Shown in pieces: positions 1 to 11,608 of a stretch of DNA of 64,000 nucleotides; within the stretch, counting starts at the first letter, position 1; every line of letters starts with the position of its first letter. A program made the translations under genes and the position numbers. Below the pieces are notes generated by a model. It saw nothing but the letters and a program-made list of their open reading frames with translations, was not told the origin of the DNA and did no database searches. Source of the stretch: Eucommia ulmoides (lineage: Eukaryota > Streptophyta > Magnoliopsida > Garryales > Eucommiaceae); NCBI GenBank assembly GCA_016647705.1, contig CM028328.1, forward strand, positions 36,308,501 to 36,372,500, read 5' to 3'.

Positions 1-284
1 TTAACCGAACGAAATCAAACGTGTATTAAGTGAACAAAATCAATCCCTAATTAATCAACCTAGTTAGAATTAACTCGCTAATTGTAGTTTAGCTTAGTAT
101 AATTTCAATTCATGTTTTCCATTGTCAGGATAACACGAGACTACGTCAATTGCGGTATTCATTTCAATTATTCACACTTTTCTCTGTGGAAACGATATTC
201 GATCTTCAAATATCCACTATATTAAAACTTTAGACCTCGTATACTTGCGAGCGTAAGTAGGCGTGCTCAATTTCGCCCCTACCA
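1..284 (+). mobile_element. 3' end of an Athila-like non-autonomous LTR (truncated by window edge)
   Basis: The sequence matches the last part of solo LTR G (57839-59226): the segment with ATCAAACGTGTATTAAGTGA, the alternating TTAG/TTAA stretch, and the terminal block reading CTCGTATACTTGCGAGCG. It ends CCCCTACCA at 284, like the other family members, which end in CTACCA or CCACCA. No tRNA-Asp PBS follows, so this is a solo-LTR end or a 3' LTR. The 5' part lies outside the window, so the TSD cannot be checked. Confidence 0.75.
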
Positions 285-607
285 CTTAGGTAATAATAAA
301 TTGTTATCTTCTACCATCAAATTCAAATCCTCTTTTTGTTTTGGATGTGCCTTGGGTAAATCCATTCACCTCCCATTTTCATTGTCTAATAAAATAAAAT
401 CCTTTTTCTATTTGTTTTATTTCATTATGATGTATGGAAACCTCTAGTGCTTTCGACATCTATTTACTAATATTATGTGTTATTCACTAATGGTTACACT
501 CATTTTACTTGGCTTTATTTTAACAAATAAAAATATAAAAGCTTTCATCATTTTAGAAATTTCTTAGCTTATGGCCACACTCAATTTTTCACTCGTGTTA
601 ACTAATT
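285..607. other. Unassigned AT-rich spacer
   Basis: I see no open frame of interest, repeat or known element. The sequence is AT-rich and separates the LTR end at 284 from the point near 608 where homology to the long Tat-like LTR family begins. Confidence 0.5.
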
Positions 608-902
608 TCAAGTTAACCCGATTACATCCGAACCCAAACGTAGGATTGCTCACCAAGTAATGACTCATCACCTAGCATTAAATGCAAAGTAACACCTCAA
701 GACTAGGTTCAAAGAAACTTGGATGCATTTATGACGATAAAAAATAGTAGATCTAACCGGTACTTAGCCCCTAAACATAACCGAATCCATCACATCAAGT
801 CATAAATGCCCCATATGCATGGATTTTGATTGGAGAAGAGCAAATGATTGGTAAAAATTGCCAATCACTAGTAATGATATCCAATCATTACCAAATCTTT
901 GA

Positions 903-931
903 AAAGATTTGGTAATGATTACCAAATCTTT
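903..931. repeat. Perfect 29-bp palindrome upstream of LTR TATA box
   Basis: Arms AAAGATTTGGTAAT and ATTACCAAATCTTT flank a single central G. A second overlapping inverted repeat, ACCAAATCTTT / AAAGATTTGGT, lies at 891-914. The same 29-bp sequence recurs in copy b1 at 4891-4919. It lies about 140 bp upstream of the TATAAAT box, so a cis-regulatory role is possible (inference). Confidence 0.85.
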
Positions 932-1067
932 GAGAATCCCACTTCCCATCCTAAATTCGTTCCAAGCTAAACAAAACCAAGGTAAGGCAAGCATTCTCCT
1001 AGGCCAAACACCCCCTAGGAAACAACCTGGATTGGCCTACCCATTGTCCAATGCGAAGGCCCCCAAT

Positions 1068-1078
1068 TCTATAAATAT
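1068..1078 (+). promoter_or_regulatory. TATA box of Tat-like LTR a1
   Basis: CTATAAATATAAGG is the likely core promoter. Equivalent boxes sit at the same place in a2 (near 42799), b1 (minus, near 4750) and b2 (minus, near 48937). Each is followed after ~30-40 bp by the conserved TCTTGAAGGCCTAGCTTCTC, the probable start of R. The assignment rests on conservation and position only. Confidence 0.5.
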
Positions 1079-1828
1079 AAGGTCACCCTTCTCATTTTTG
1101 CAAGTCTTGAAGGCCTAGCTTCTCTCTCTAAACTTGGGCAACTCTCTTGGGTCCTAGGCCTCTCAAGCATATTTCTAAGATAGCATGGCATTATTCTTCC
1201 GAAATTCGATCTTGGAAGGTGTTGTTGAAGTTCTTAAAATAAGAACTCTAATTATCGATGATCACCGAATAACACCGAGCCAAGAAGAGCAAAGGGAGAA
1301 ATTAGTACTTTCGCTACTTAGGGACGACCACATCCCTTAAGTAGGGTGTTCTTGAGTTCTTGGATAAGATCTACAAGAATTGACGACCATCGATCAACCA
1401 CCGACCAAGAAGATCAAGGAGAAGACGGAGGTAAACACTTAGGGAAGACCACATCCCCTAAGTGGGTATGTTCCTATAAAACACCCTATGATCTTTGGTT
1501 AATCTTGTATATGTTGGTTTTATATAGTAGGATCATGTAGATAACACACAGTACTTTCAATTATATAGTATATAAACCCATAAAACAACCAAACAAGCTT
1601 TTGATTTTGTCAAGAACATCAAATAAACAAATAATTTTAACTATAACAACCAAACTAGGGTCAAATCATACAAAACCACTTCAAGAACATTCAAAAACAT
1701 CAAATCATACAAGAACATGTAAGAACATATGAGGATTCGAACAAAACTTCTATCACACCATGAGTTGTGCATAGGTTATACGATTCCCCCAAGAACATCA
1801 TATTTATTTTCTTTTTTAGCTAAATGAA

Positions 1829-1852
1829 ACACACACACACACACACACACAC
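1829..1852. repeat. (AC)12 microsatellite
   Basis: Twelve uninterrupted AC units inside LTR a1. Copy a2 has a shorter AC run merging into a long (TA)n at the same place (43581-43653). Confidence 0.95.
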
Positions 1853-3013
1853 ATACTTATATACTACACCGACAAACCCTTGTGGCTAAGAACTCGGGAT
1901 AAAGGGAGGGCCTCTATTCCTTTAGGGATATGTGTGACTTTTCTTTAAAAACCTTCTGATTTTCCTGTTACGAGTAGGACTGGCATATATATATGGTATT
2001 TCTTTTCACTTTTAACTAACAACTCACACACCAACACTAAACTAACTGAAACAAATGAGTTTGTTTAAGGTTCTTAACAAAATCAAAGGGTTGTTATATA
2101 TATTAGGGTTTTGATTCAGGTTATTCACAACTCTAAAAACTATTAATAAACCTAATTAGGGTTGTGATTCAGGATGGTCACAACTCTAAGAACTATTAAT
2201 AATAGGTAAACCAAAACCAACTGATAACTACCAAGACAAACTAAACAAACCAAGTCTTTAACTAAAACTAATTCATTCTTAAACTAGACCAACCCAGCTT
2301 TTTCAAACATAACAAGAGTGAACTACATCCGACCTGATCTTTGGTAACCACCCGAAGTACATAGACAACCCATAAGGGTTTGGTCACACCTCTAATAATG
2401 AATTCAGTTTTCAACAAGTCAAGAATGAACTACGTCTGACCTGATCTTAGGTAACCACCCGAAGTACGTAAGCAACCCATAAGGGTTTGGTCATACCTTT
2501 AATAATAAACCATATCCTTTACCCTAACAGAACGAACTACGTAAAGACCTGATTCTCATTCGAGATACGGGACGCACCCCAGATGTCGATAGCGAAAGAA
2601 GTAGAGAATTGGGAAAAGGATGAAAACAAGTTTCATTCCTTCTTCTCTAAGTCATCCAAATCGGTTCATTTTTTAAAATAGTTTTTCAAGAGATTTTCTA
2701 GGTGTCAATTTAGAAAAACTTATTGGGCCGAGATTTTTGTTAAAAATAAAGTCGCCACCTAACATGGGGTTAAATGGTGTGCAAGGCCACTAGGATTTTA
2801 GAAATTCATTTTTTCCTTTTGAAATGACCCGTGTTTTGACTTCTATAGGTCTATGTACCCGAGATATTCTTTAAGTTTAGGAATCGGTTATGCTCAGGGA
2901 AGGTATTAGACACCCCAAAACACCTGTCTGAAGACAATACCTCAGTCTAAATAGATATTTAATGTTAAACATTGTCCAAGTAGTTTTCGTTAATTTACAT
3001 AAACAAAATAATT

Positions 3014-3031
3014 CTTTTTTTTTTTCTTTTT

Positions 3032-3061
<30 letters not shown>
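3014..3061. repeat. T-rich homopolymer tract
   Basis: Nearly pure T with two C interruptions, inside LTR b1. Copy b2 has only a short T tract here. Confidence 0.9.
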
Positions 3062-3063
<2 letters not shown>

Positions 3064-3152
3064 TGTTTTTGTTCTTTTTATGTATTTTTGACATAATTTA
3101 TGGAAAGTGGATAAATACTACAACTACTACTAGCCAGCGACACCCAATAATA

Positions 3153-3156
<4 letters not shown>

Positions 3157-3209
<53 letters not shown>
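3157..3209. repeat. (TA)n microsatellite
   Basis: About 26 TA units in LTR b1. At the same place b2 has only a short TATATACAGACAGATATG stretch, so the run expanded after the copies separated. Confidence 0.95.
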
Positions 3210-3212
<3 letters not shown>

Positions 3213-4890
3213 AATATGCAAGCTATACTAAATGAAATGTAAACTAAGACTAAGTTGTTTGGATATGTGACCAAACCCGCACGTGGGTTACCTACGTATC
3301 TCGAATGAGAATCAAGTCATCACGTAGTTCGTTTTGGTTAGGGTAAAGGGTATGGTTTATTATTAGAGGTATAACCGAACCCTTATAGGTTGCCTACGTA
3401 CTTTGGGTGGTTACCAAAGATTAGGTCAAACGTAGTTCGTCTTGTTAAGTTGAAAACTGGATTCATTATTAGAGGTGTGACCGAAATCTTATGGGTTGCC
3501 TACGTACTTTAGGTGGTTACCAAAGATCATATCAAACTTAGTTTAGTCTTGGTATGTTTGAAAGTTGGGTTAGTTTTGGTTAAAAGTTGAGTTAGTTTAA
3601 TTAAGTTTTGGTTGATTATTAGTTAATTTTGGTTATGAACAAGCCTGAATGACAACCTTAAAAAAATCATTTAGTTTTGGTTATGAACAAGCTTGAATGA
3701 CAACCTTAAAACAATCATTTAGTTTTGTCAAGGACCCTGAACAAACTCCTTTGCTTTGGTTAGTTTAGTGCTTGTGTGTGAGTTGTGAGTTAAAAAGTGA
3801 AACGAAATACCGTATATTTATGCCATTCCTACTCGTAACTAAGGAAAATAGGAAGGTTTCTGAAGAAGAATCACACATATTCCCGAAGGAATAGTGGCCC
3901 TCCATTTATCCCAAGGTTTTAGCCACAACGGTCTATCCATGTAGTATATAAGTATATATGTGTGTTTTTAAACCAAAAAAGAAAATAAATATGATGTTCT
4001 TGGGGAGAATTATATTAGACTGTGTACAACTCATGGTATGAAAAATCATTTTGCTCAAATCCGCACATATTTTTACCATGAGGTTGGATAAGTTGATGTT
4101 TTTGAATGCATGTTTTGAATGCTCTTGAATGTTTTGAATTATTTTTGTATGATTTAACCCTAATTTGGTTGTTATGGTTAAGATTCGGTTTTTACTTGAT
4201 GTTCTTGACAAAAGCAAATGCTTGTTAGGTTGTTCTTAGGGGTTGTTTGATTTTTATGGGTGTTATGTGTTAAGAACATGAAAGTAAGTGTATAATTTGC
4301 AAAACCCTACTATATGAGAAACAATATGCACAAAAGCAACCAAGAATCATAGGGGTTTAGGTAGGAACATACCGACTTAGGTGATGTAGTCTTTCCTAAG
4401 TGTTTACCTCATTCTCCTTGATCGGTGTTTGGCCAGTGGTTGATCGATGGGCATGGTTCTTTGAGTTCCTAGCCAAGACCCCAAGAACAACAACCTAATT
4501 AGGGGATGTAGTCGTCCCTAAGTAGCCTACCTTCTTCTCTCCTTGGCTCGGTGTTAATCGGTGATCGTCAATCCTTGAAGTTCTTGTTCTAAAAACGTCA
4601 AGAATTTATTGCACAGCTAAAAATTGACATAATAACGTGTTTTTGAGAAATCCACTTTAGAGTCCTAGGACCAGAGAGATGTGCTCAAGTTTAGAGAGAG
4701 AAGTTAGGCCTTCAAGATTTAAAAGAATGAGAAACTTAGCACCTCAATTTATAGGCTGGGGGGCTGTGCATTGGTCAATGAGAAAGCAACACCGGTCTCT
4801 TCCTTGAGGGGTGTTTGGCCTATGAGACTTGCTATGTTATCTTGGTTTGATTTGGCTTGGAACGAATTTAGGGGAGAAGGCTATATTATT

Positions 4891-4919
4891 AAAGATTTGG
4901 TAATGATTACCAAATCTTT
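4891..4919. repeat. 29-bp palindrome in LTR b1
   Basis: Identical to the palindrome at 903-931 (14-bp perfect arms around one G). It is followed by TTTTCAAAGATTTGGTAAT, which extends the palindrome cluster toward the minus-strand promoter. Confidence 0.85.
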
Positions 4920-5920
4920 TCAAAGATTTGGTAATCATTGGCAATGATTGCAAATGATTTCCAATCACTACCTTTCCACTAATTTCATTCCTTGCACATG
5001 GGTGCATTTATGACTTAATGGGGTGGATCTGGTTCAGTTTAGGGGCCAAATACCAGTTAGATCCACTATTTTAGTTTGTTTGTCATAAATGCTCCCAAAG
5101 TACATTGAACCTATTCCTTAGATGTCACTTTGAAGTTTTTACAAATTGATTAGTCATGACTTGGAGGCCACACATTCAGTTCATTTCGGATGGAATCGGG
5201 TGAACTTTCTTTATAACCGTTGGTTGGTTTCCAAGTTGCCTGGTTACCCTTAAATATTTTTTTGAAAAAATGTAGATCCTTTGAACCTAGCCATGCCATG
5301 TCATACCAAGAATTTAATGCTTGATGGGATGTGCATTAAATGCTTTACTTGGAGACTACTCATCCGGTTTGGTTTCGGTAGTGGGTCGTCACGATTCAAG
5401 GCTTTCGGTTGGTTTCTAAGATATTTTGCTTAAAATATATAGATACCTTGAATGTGGCCTTGACATGTCATCCCAAGGATTTAGTGCTTGATGGTATAGG
5501 CATCCAATGCTCATTAAATGCCTTACTTAGGTAGCAAACCGAATCGGTTTAGTTTCGATATCGGTTGGTTGTGCCCTAAGTGTCTTATCTTCTTCCATTT
5601 AGATTTGGTAGGAAACTTCTAGGAAGGATCCTTGGTCATTATAAGGCTTGGTTTTTGGGACTTAAATGATGTCTAGGCCCCTTGATTGCTTAGGCCCTAA
5701 CTCATCTTGTGATCGTTATCTTTGATTTGATCATTAAGATTTGATGTCTAGGCCTCTTGCCTAAGCATTAGCAAGTTAAGATTTGATCGTTGTCTTTGAT
5801 TGGTAGTCTATTTAACTCTTTGAATTTTGTTGTTTTGATTTCTTGGAACTTGGTGTATTTTGAACAATTCTGGGGTTTACTCAATTCGGGGAAGATTGCG
5901 TTAGATCCTAACAATGTCAG

Positions 5921-8700
5921 ACTTCTAAAGACACTCTAACACACCTCAACATTTTGTAGTAATGGGCACAGTCTATCAAGACATAACTTCGGTGAGGTCA
6001 ACTCCTTATCTAACTTCTGAGCTAGTAGGACCCATTATTAGAGACAAATACTGATACGGTGACTGACGTGGTAACTTGAGTGGATTACACGTTTGAGGAT
6101 TGCTTTATATCCTACTAGATCTTCCTAGATAAGGTGTATGGGTGCAAGTGTCGTGTCGATAATGGTCTATTGATGCTAAATGATATGCATGACGTCACAG
6201 TTTTTTGGTGGAGTATAACGCTTAAGTTTTCCTCATGTGTGTAAAGGTTATGCATGCCCATGTGAAATGTGATTCATAGTGCCTGTGTAGTACTTTGATA
6301 CTGACTTTCTGTATTTTATGATTTTGTGACGCCCAATTCTAGAATGTTTTCCTAAGAAATATATTGTCTATCCAGATATGCTAGTTCTCTCCTAGAATGC
6401 TTGTGCCAGGTACCTTTTGCAATTAGCCTTCGCCCTTGCTTACTTCCATGTCGATCCTGATGTAGAAAGCTGATTGGTGCTTCTAAGAGACTTCCGACTC
6501 TTTAGCTCCTTCTTGCTTTGTGACAGGAATTCAGATCGAGATTTTTCATCGAACAGTCTCTCTGTTTCTGTGGCAAGATGGGAAGGTTCGCAGGAATAGC
6601 GAATGGTTACTTCAATTCTCACTTATTGATATCAGGGATTTCCCAAAATAAGAACATCTGGCTCGGAATAAAGATCACCGATGATTTGGCTCGGGCTTTG
6701 AATAACTTTTTGGATGAGTTTTGGGAGAGGGTTCAAATGAATGACTTATTTGGCAAGACTTCTTCTCTTTATTTCTCATATTTTCCTATATTCATTTCTA
6801 TTCCCTTTTCACTTTCTGCAAAATTATTTTGTCTAGAGTATACTCAGGTAATCATAATTCAAACGTTCAGTCATCTTAATGATTGTCGCGATTTTTGCAC
6901 CGGATTAATCTAAGTTATGATGGAGATAAGTTCAATTGTAATTTAGACCAATTATCCATAGTTATTAGTTAGTGAGGTTGTCTAGTTTCAATTCCTTCAA
7001 GTTCTGATATTGATATTTTCTAAGATTCTTATCAAGATTACCTAGGCCATATCTGTTATCCGAGGCTTCATCAATGGCTCTACTTAGCTTTTTCTATCTT
7101 GGACTTAAGGCAGACGAAATAGGCCTTCCCGAGATGACTCAGAGGGGGGAGAATAGAAATGACGGAGAAACAAGTGTTACTTTCATACTACTAACTAATG
7201 TTATTTTGTCCTGATAATGTTAAGAGAATTTTCTATTATTTTCTTCATTCCAACAAGTAAGTAGTTGTACTTCCTATATAATCCATGTAACGAGCTTGGG
7301 GTAGTGATCCCAGTCCAATTGGCCCAAGTCACTACGTGTTGAGACACCCCTACGACTTAATACTCGAATTGTATAGAGAGAATGATTCACCTAATGGCTT
7401 TCGTGTAACTACTCAGTGTCTAGAAACTTTCTGAGACCAATCTTTCTTATTTCTGTTAACACTCACTTTCAGAATTTTACATTTTCATAGGATTAGGGTA
7501 ATTTGAGTAAATCTAGAGGTCTTTGTTGGTTCCACCCTTATCCTGACTACTTTATCTATTTATCTGATGTGGCTTGTCGTTCCCTTCTAGTCTTAAATGT
7601 CTTCAATCATGAGAAGTTCTTCTTGTTTTTGTTTTCAAGCAGGATTTCTATGGCGTCTCAGAATTGTTTATGTCTAGATAAAGTCTTAACTTATGTTAGT
7701 CAGTCTTCATTTGTTCAGCTACCCAATCTTTCAAGAATTTTTCGTGGATGGGCCTAGGGTCTAAGACTTTATCTATCATTCTTTGTGTCTTAAGTCTTTG
7801 GGATTTTTCTTCTTTCATTCCTGTTTGAGGAATTCTTTTGTATTTATTCAAGATTACTTGGACACTCTCAGGTTGGAACATGTGTAGCGATTCCACAATC
7901 AGGGTTCCTAGGTTTTCTTTCTAACGTTCTTAGATTTTTTGTCAATATCTCACCATTATTTGAACAAGACATCTTTTAACTTTTTTCCTTTAGATAATGG
8001 TCTAATTTAGTGTTGAAATTATATCATAATTATTTTTATAATTTGCGGTATGTGAATTACGATAAGCAAATTAATTTATGAAAGTTAGAGTATGACGACC
8101 TGAGTCGACCTTAGATAAAATAATCTTGTATTTGTTGATTTGTAGATCTAGTATGTAGGTGTACAAGATAATAATTAATTCGTAAGAAAGGACTTTAAGA
8201 AATCAAGGGAAAGATTGAGATAGACATGGTCTTCTTCTCTCTTTTCTCGGAATAGTGAGGTTGGGTTCGTCTCGCTCAATATTTGTTTCAGGAAGGTAAT
8301 CTCTTCTGGCATCGTCGGGATCTTGGATTCATTCTGAGTGATTCCAACAGAGAGAGGGATCAAGTCCAATTTACGATCTTGTAAGCAGCTCTCGGATGGC
8401 TTTTAGCAAAAGTTACCTAAAGCAGATTTCCTAGGTTCATTAAGTGACCAACTAACATCGTCTACTACTAATGAACTTTGTTAGGATACAAATTACCCTA
8501 CCCTTATGCATGGTTATATTCTTGACTATTTGTGAGTATGTCTATAGAGATGATGATGATGTTTGTGTTGTGCATATGCAATCTTAGGATGACGTAGCTC
8601 TAGCAGGTAATTCTCAAATTTATTTCGGACAGACTTCAGCTTGGACATGGCTTCGTTGGACCAGGGTAACTTTCGACTTTTGGTTCATCCTCAAGTTTAA
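5921..8700. other. Unassigned sequence, possibly the body of a degenerate Tat-like LTR
   Basis: I recognise no coding domain. The longest open stretch, 6578-6913, has no recognisable motif and no sign of splicing. With the flanking minisatellite and 14829-15562 (which ends like the Tat LTR family), and leaving out element A, the segment would be about 3.6 kb, close to the 3.3-3.6 kb of the other long LTRs here. It may therefore be the rest of that LTR. This is inference; the start could not be found. Confidence 0.3.
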
Positions 8701-8759
8701 AGTTACAGTCATCCTAAGACTAGTGCATTATTGACCTTTTATCCTCAGTACATGGATCA

Positions 8760-8818
8760 TTCTTCTTAGGACTCTAGGGTATGATCGTCATTTTCTTCCT
8801 TAAGCCATGGACTAGGGC
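8760..8818. repeat. Left part of a 48-60-bp minisatellite, split by element A
   Basis: Units resemble TCTTAGGACT followed by a GATGATCGTCAT-like half. They continue after the insertion at 14829-15235. The junction CTAGGGC / AGGGCTCCTAGG shows that element A landed in a unit of this array. Confidence 0.55.
8814..8818. repeat. Left TSD of element A (AGGGC)
   Basis: AGGGC immediately before the LTR start TGATAGGTG; the matching copy is at 14824-14828. Confidence 0.9.
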
Positions 8819-10478
8819 TGATAGGTGTAAATTACATATCTATTTCCAATCCGAACATTGTTAGTTTTCGAGTATGTTTAGTATGTTTTAACATGTTTTT
8901 ATGTGTTTTTGTCTAAATTAGGTGTTTGAGGTGAAAAGGTATGTAAATGGATAAAAAACGATCAAACCGGATCAAGAACGGTGGAAAAATGGTGGAAATG
9001 TGCAAAGCCAGTACAGGTGCTGTAACTTTAAGGCTATTTTTTACTATGATTCAATATGATTCTGGAACAACTAAAAACAGGTAAGTTTTATATCTTTCTC
9101 TTATCTTTCGATTGGTTTTTGAATCACGTCAATCGGAGCTCAGACGAAGAAGTTACAACCAAAATAAGAAAGTGTGTGACCGCCTAGGTGGTAAAAGTGT
9201 AGAATCAAGCCTAAACTCACTGTTTTTCCACCGCCTAGGCGGATATTCCACAGCCTAGGCGGTCACATCTGCGCCAGTTTAGATATTATTTTTAGATATT
9301 TTAGGAAATTTTTATCCCTATTTTCTTCTCATCTCCTCTCCATTCGGCCAAGAGAAATCCATAGACTTTAGGAGGTTAGATTGAGAGGTTTTGGGTGTGC
9401 TCATCCAAATCTTAAGCAGAAGATCACGTTGCAATGAAGGAGGAGCGATCTCGGAACGTTTTTAGCGATAAATCTTCGGACTAGGCTAAGTTTCTCTTGT
9501 TCCTTCTTTTATTCTTAACTTAGAATTGTTGTTTGAGTATGTTTAGCTTAGTTTTCATTGTATAACCGGCTATGGCCATGAGCAAAACGGGTTTTTGTCT
9601 AGGATTAATATATTTATGAAAATGTTGTTTTGTTGAGTTTGTGTTTGGTTAGCGGTTGTTCTTCGTTATTTTGATTGTGTTTGTCGTATTGTTTGTTTAT
9701 TATGCTTAGAATGATATATGGAGAATACGGGGTTTGACAAATCACGGATTCGGGTTAGGGTAAACAAATGCCACGATCCAATAACCCAGTCGAGGTTCGG
9801 ATTATGGACAATCGATAACGTTGGGACAAGACTCATGTGACCTAGGGTCATTAATACATTGAGAAAGACTTCTTCATTGACTTGAATTCATGTATTCCCC
9901 CAACTTACACTCGGTAGAGGTGGCGGTGGAGTTTTAGAACTGAGATTGTCGATAGGGTAAACACGACACGACGATCCAATGACCCGGTCGGGAGTTGGAT
10001 TGTGTGCAATTAATGACGTTGGGGCAAGACTCACATGACCTAGGGTTGTTAGGACGTTAAGGGGGACTTCTTCGTTGACACGAAGTCACATTATATCCCT
10101 CGTCTTACACTCGGGAGAGGTGGCGAGGAAGTTTACGAACTGAGATTGTCTGATAAGTCGAATGTCGTTAATGTAAACTAAAACGAGACCAAACACGTTT
10201 GTGTAAGCAAAAGTTAATCCCTAGGTAATACTTTCCCTAAACATCTCATAGTAATATTAGTATAGTTAATTTAATTAGATTAATTAACTTAGTATTAGTA
10301 TAATTAATTTTATTCAATTTTTCTTCGCCTAGATAAAATTAGGTCATGATAAACACGGTACTCAATAATAGTCAAAACCAATCCCTGTGGACACAACAAC
10401 CCTAACTCTCCCAATCTATACTAAAACTTGACCTCATATACTTGCGAATAAAAGTAATGGCGTATTCACGCGCTACCA
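8819..10478 (+). repeat. 5' LTR of element A
   Basis: 1,660 bp, starting TGATAGGTGTAAATTAC and ending CGCTACCA. It contains CCTAGG-core palindromes at 9180-9191, 9231-9242 and 9251-9262. Further along are the family blocks GGGGTTTGACA, TGGGGCAAGACTCA and GACCTAGGGT, and the terminal ACTTGCGAATAAAAGTA. Confidence 0.9.
9180..9262. repeat. CCTAGG-core palindrome cluster, 5' LTR of A
   Basis: Three copies of a 12-mer: CCGCCTAGGTGG (9180-9191), CCGCCTAGGCGG (9231-9242, perfect palindrome) and CAGCCTAGGCGG (9251-9262). The 3' LTR has CCGCCTAGGCAG (13537-13548), ACTACCTAGGCGAA near 13588-13600, and the perfect 14-mer ACCGCCTAGGCGGT (13607-13620). The cluster ends just before a CTCTGCACC/CATCTGCGCC block shared with the subfamily that has GCGG cores. 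Confidence 0.9.
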
Positions 10479-10484
10479 AGTTTT

Positions 10485-10504
10485 TGGCGCCGTTGCCCGG
10501 GGAT
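10485..10504 (+). promoter_or_regulatory. Primer-binding site (tRNA-Asp) of element A
   Basis: TGGCGCCGTTGCCCGGGGAT, six bases after the LTR end. It complements the 3' end of plant tRNA-Asp(GTC) except for one extra C. This is the usual PBS of Athila-lineage elements. Confidence 0.85.
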
Positions 10505-10625
10505 TAGTGGATTTGGTTATTATTGATATTGTGAGTAAATGACCAAATTTTACTTTAAGCATTTCTTTTGTGTACAATTTTTGTTTGTAGTTTTGTTTTT
10601 TATTTTTCTTGCAAGGTACTCGACG

Positions 10626-11608
10626 ATATTAGATCTACGAGTATTGATGCAATTCTTTCAATGGGATTCCGAGCCGTTTTATAGTGCTTAGAATCGATAC
10701 AAAGAATTGCTACTCCAGTTTCTGAACCATTGCCTCCAGACGGAGTGTCAACTCTTCCATTTCTTCAATGGGTTACAAGCCCTAACCAGAATGTGGGTAG
10801 AAGGAGGAATTGCTAGCACCTCGTTCTACGACCTAACCACGGACGAAGCTATTTGGTCGTTGGAGGAAATGCCAGCCTTAGATTTTCAGAGTTGGAATTA
10901 TTCAGCAAGTCACCAAAACTTCGAGGATTTTTCCAACACCATGGCGCCATGGATTGACATTCCGGATCACGACGATGAGTCTTCCCCCAATCTGGAAGAA
11001 ACGCTCACAACCATTATGGGAAAGAGTCAGAGATTATTGAGAGAGATGCATTACTGGATCAACAATCATGAGGATCGTCTTGATCATATCGAGACGGTCT
11101 GCGTCGATATCGATGAGACCATAATGTCTTTGCAGACGCAAATCGATCATCTTATTTGCTTTGTTGAGTCCAAGGCAGGAACGGTGGCACTGAGAGGCAA
11201 ACAAGTTGAATCTGATTGTGAAAGCCACCGTGAGGAGCCGAAGACAAGTAGGAGGATCTTGGAGCATTCAACTATGCCTATCCAAATGAGACGGGAACTT
11301 AATCCTGGATCAACGATTGTGATTTATCACTATTTAAGATCCAATTAGTGATGTCGCCATCGATCTCAGACGATCATATTTACGAGGATCCGATGTGGCT
11401 CACTTGTCCCTCGCCGCCATTAGCAACGTTCTTCCATGCCCACCAAGTACATGAGCCAGTGGAGCATCCTGTTGAAAGATCGAGCCGAATAGAGCCTTAT
11501 CTCTCCAAGCTTGAGGGCGTTGATAACGAAGACCTATTTGTAGTGTTATCTGACACGTACTATAGGCGAAAGCCGCTCTTTGATGAGCACTTCAGCATGT
11601 CGGGCTGA
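10626..11608 (+). pseudogene. Decayed gag-like gene of element A
   Basis: It corresponds to the reading frame of element D (34345-35424). The start codon is ATA (10626-10628) instead of ATG. A TAG follows after 21 codons where D has a Trp codon. The frame then stays open from 10707 to 11345 and shifts near 11300 into the frame ending at 11608. Readable parts: an Athila-gag-like segment (ECQLFHFFNGLQALTRMW, then TTDEAIWSLEEM), a heptad-rich stretch with LQTQIDHLI near 11120-11160, and a C-terminal block with IYEDPMW and DTYYRRKPLFDE. In Athila gags the TPEEA-ELLE and ETQIGQL segments sit at similar places (known). A GGGAAGCAACCCAAGG block follows. Non-functional as it stands. Confidence 0.75.

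Larger units (their letters stand above)
608..2570 (+). mobile_element. Truncated long Tat-like LTR (copy a1)
   Basis: From about 608 this is collinear with 42390-44355 (copy a2), and it is the reverse complement of parts of 3290-5230 (b1) and 47700-49450 (b2). Shared landmarks include the AATGACTCATCACCTAGC block, a perfect 29-bp palindrome at 903-931, a TATAAAT box near 1071 followed by a CTTGAAGGCCTAGCTTCTC block, and ~105-bp modules at 2310-2570 with CGAAGTACGTAGGCAACC-like cores. About 1 kb is missing at the 5' side and ~650 bp at the 3' side, where it abuts b1 abruptly at 2570/2571. Assignment to Ty3/gypsy Tat is inferred from the ends of intact copy b2 and from the similar LTR end before the Tat gag. 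Confidence 0.6.
2571..5920 (-). mobile_element. Long Tat-like LTR in reverse orientation (copy b1)
   Basis: Read on the minus strand it is collinear with intact solo LTR b2 (47092-50381). The right end of the LTR family (GGGGTGCGTC on the minus strand) is at 2571. It carries the GGTGGCGACT motif, ~105-bp modules (3255-3545), a TATA box (minus, near 4750) and the palindrome at 4891-4919. The outer ~250 bp with the TGTAGACACC start seen in b2 are missing; similarity fades at 5880-5920. It faces a1 tail to tail, giving inverted arms of about 1.9 kb around a ~720-bp loop. Confidence 0.6.

Noticed and set aside
6578-6913. 111-codon open frame
   Set aside because: No recognisable domain, overlaps an antisense frame of similar quality, and lies in a tract that probably belongs to a degenerate LTR.
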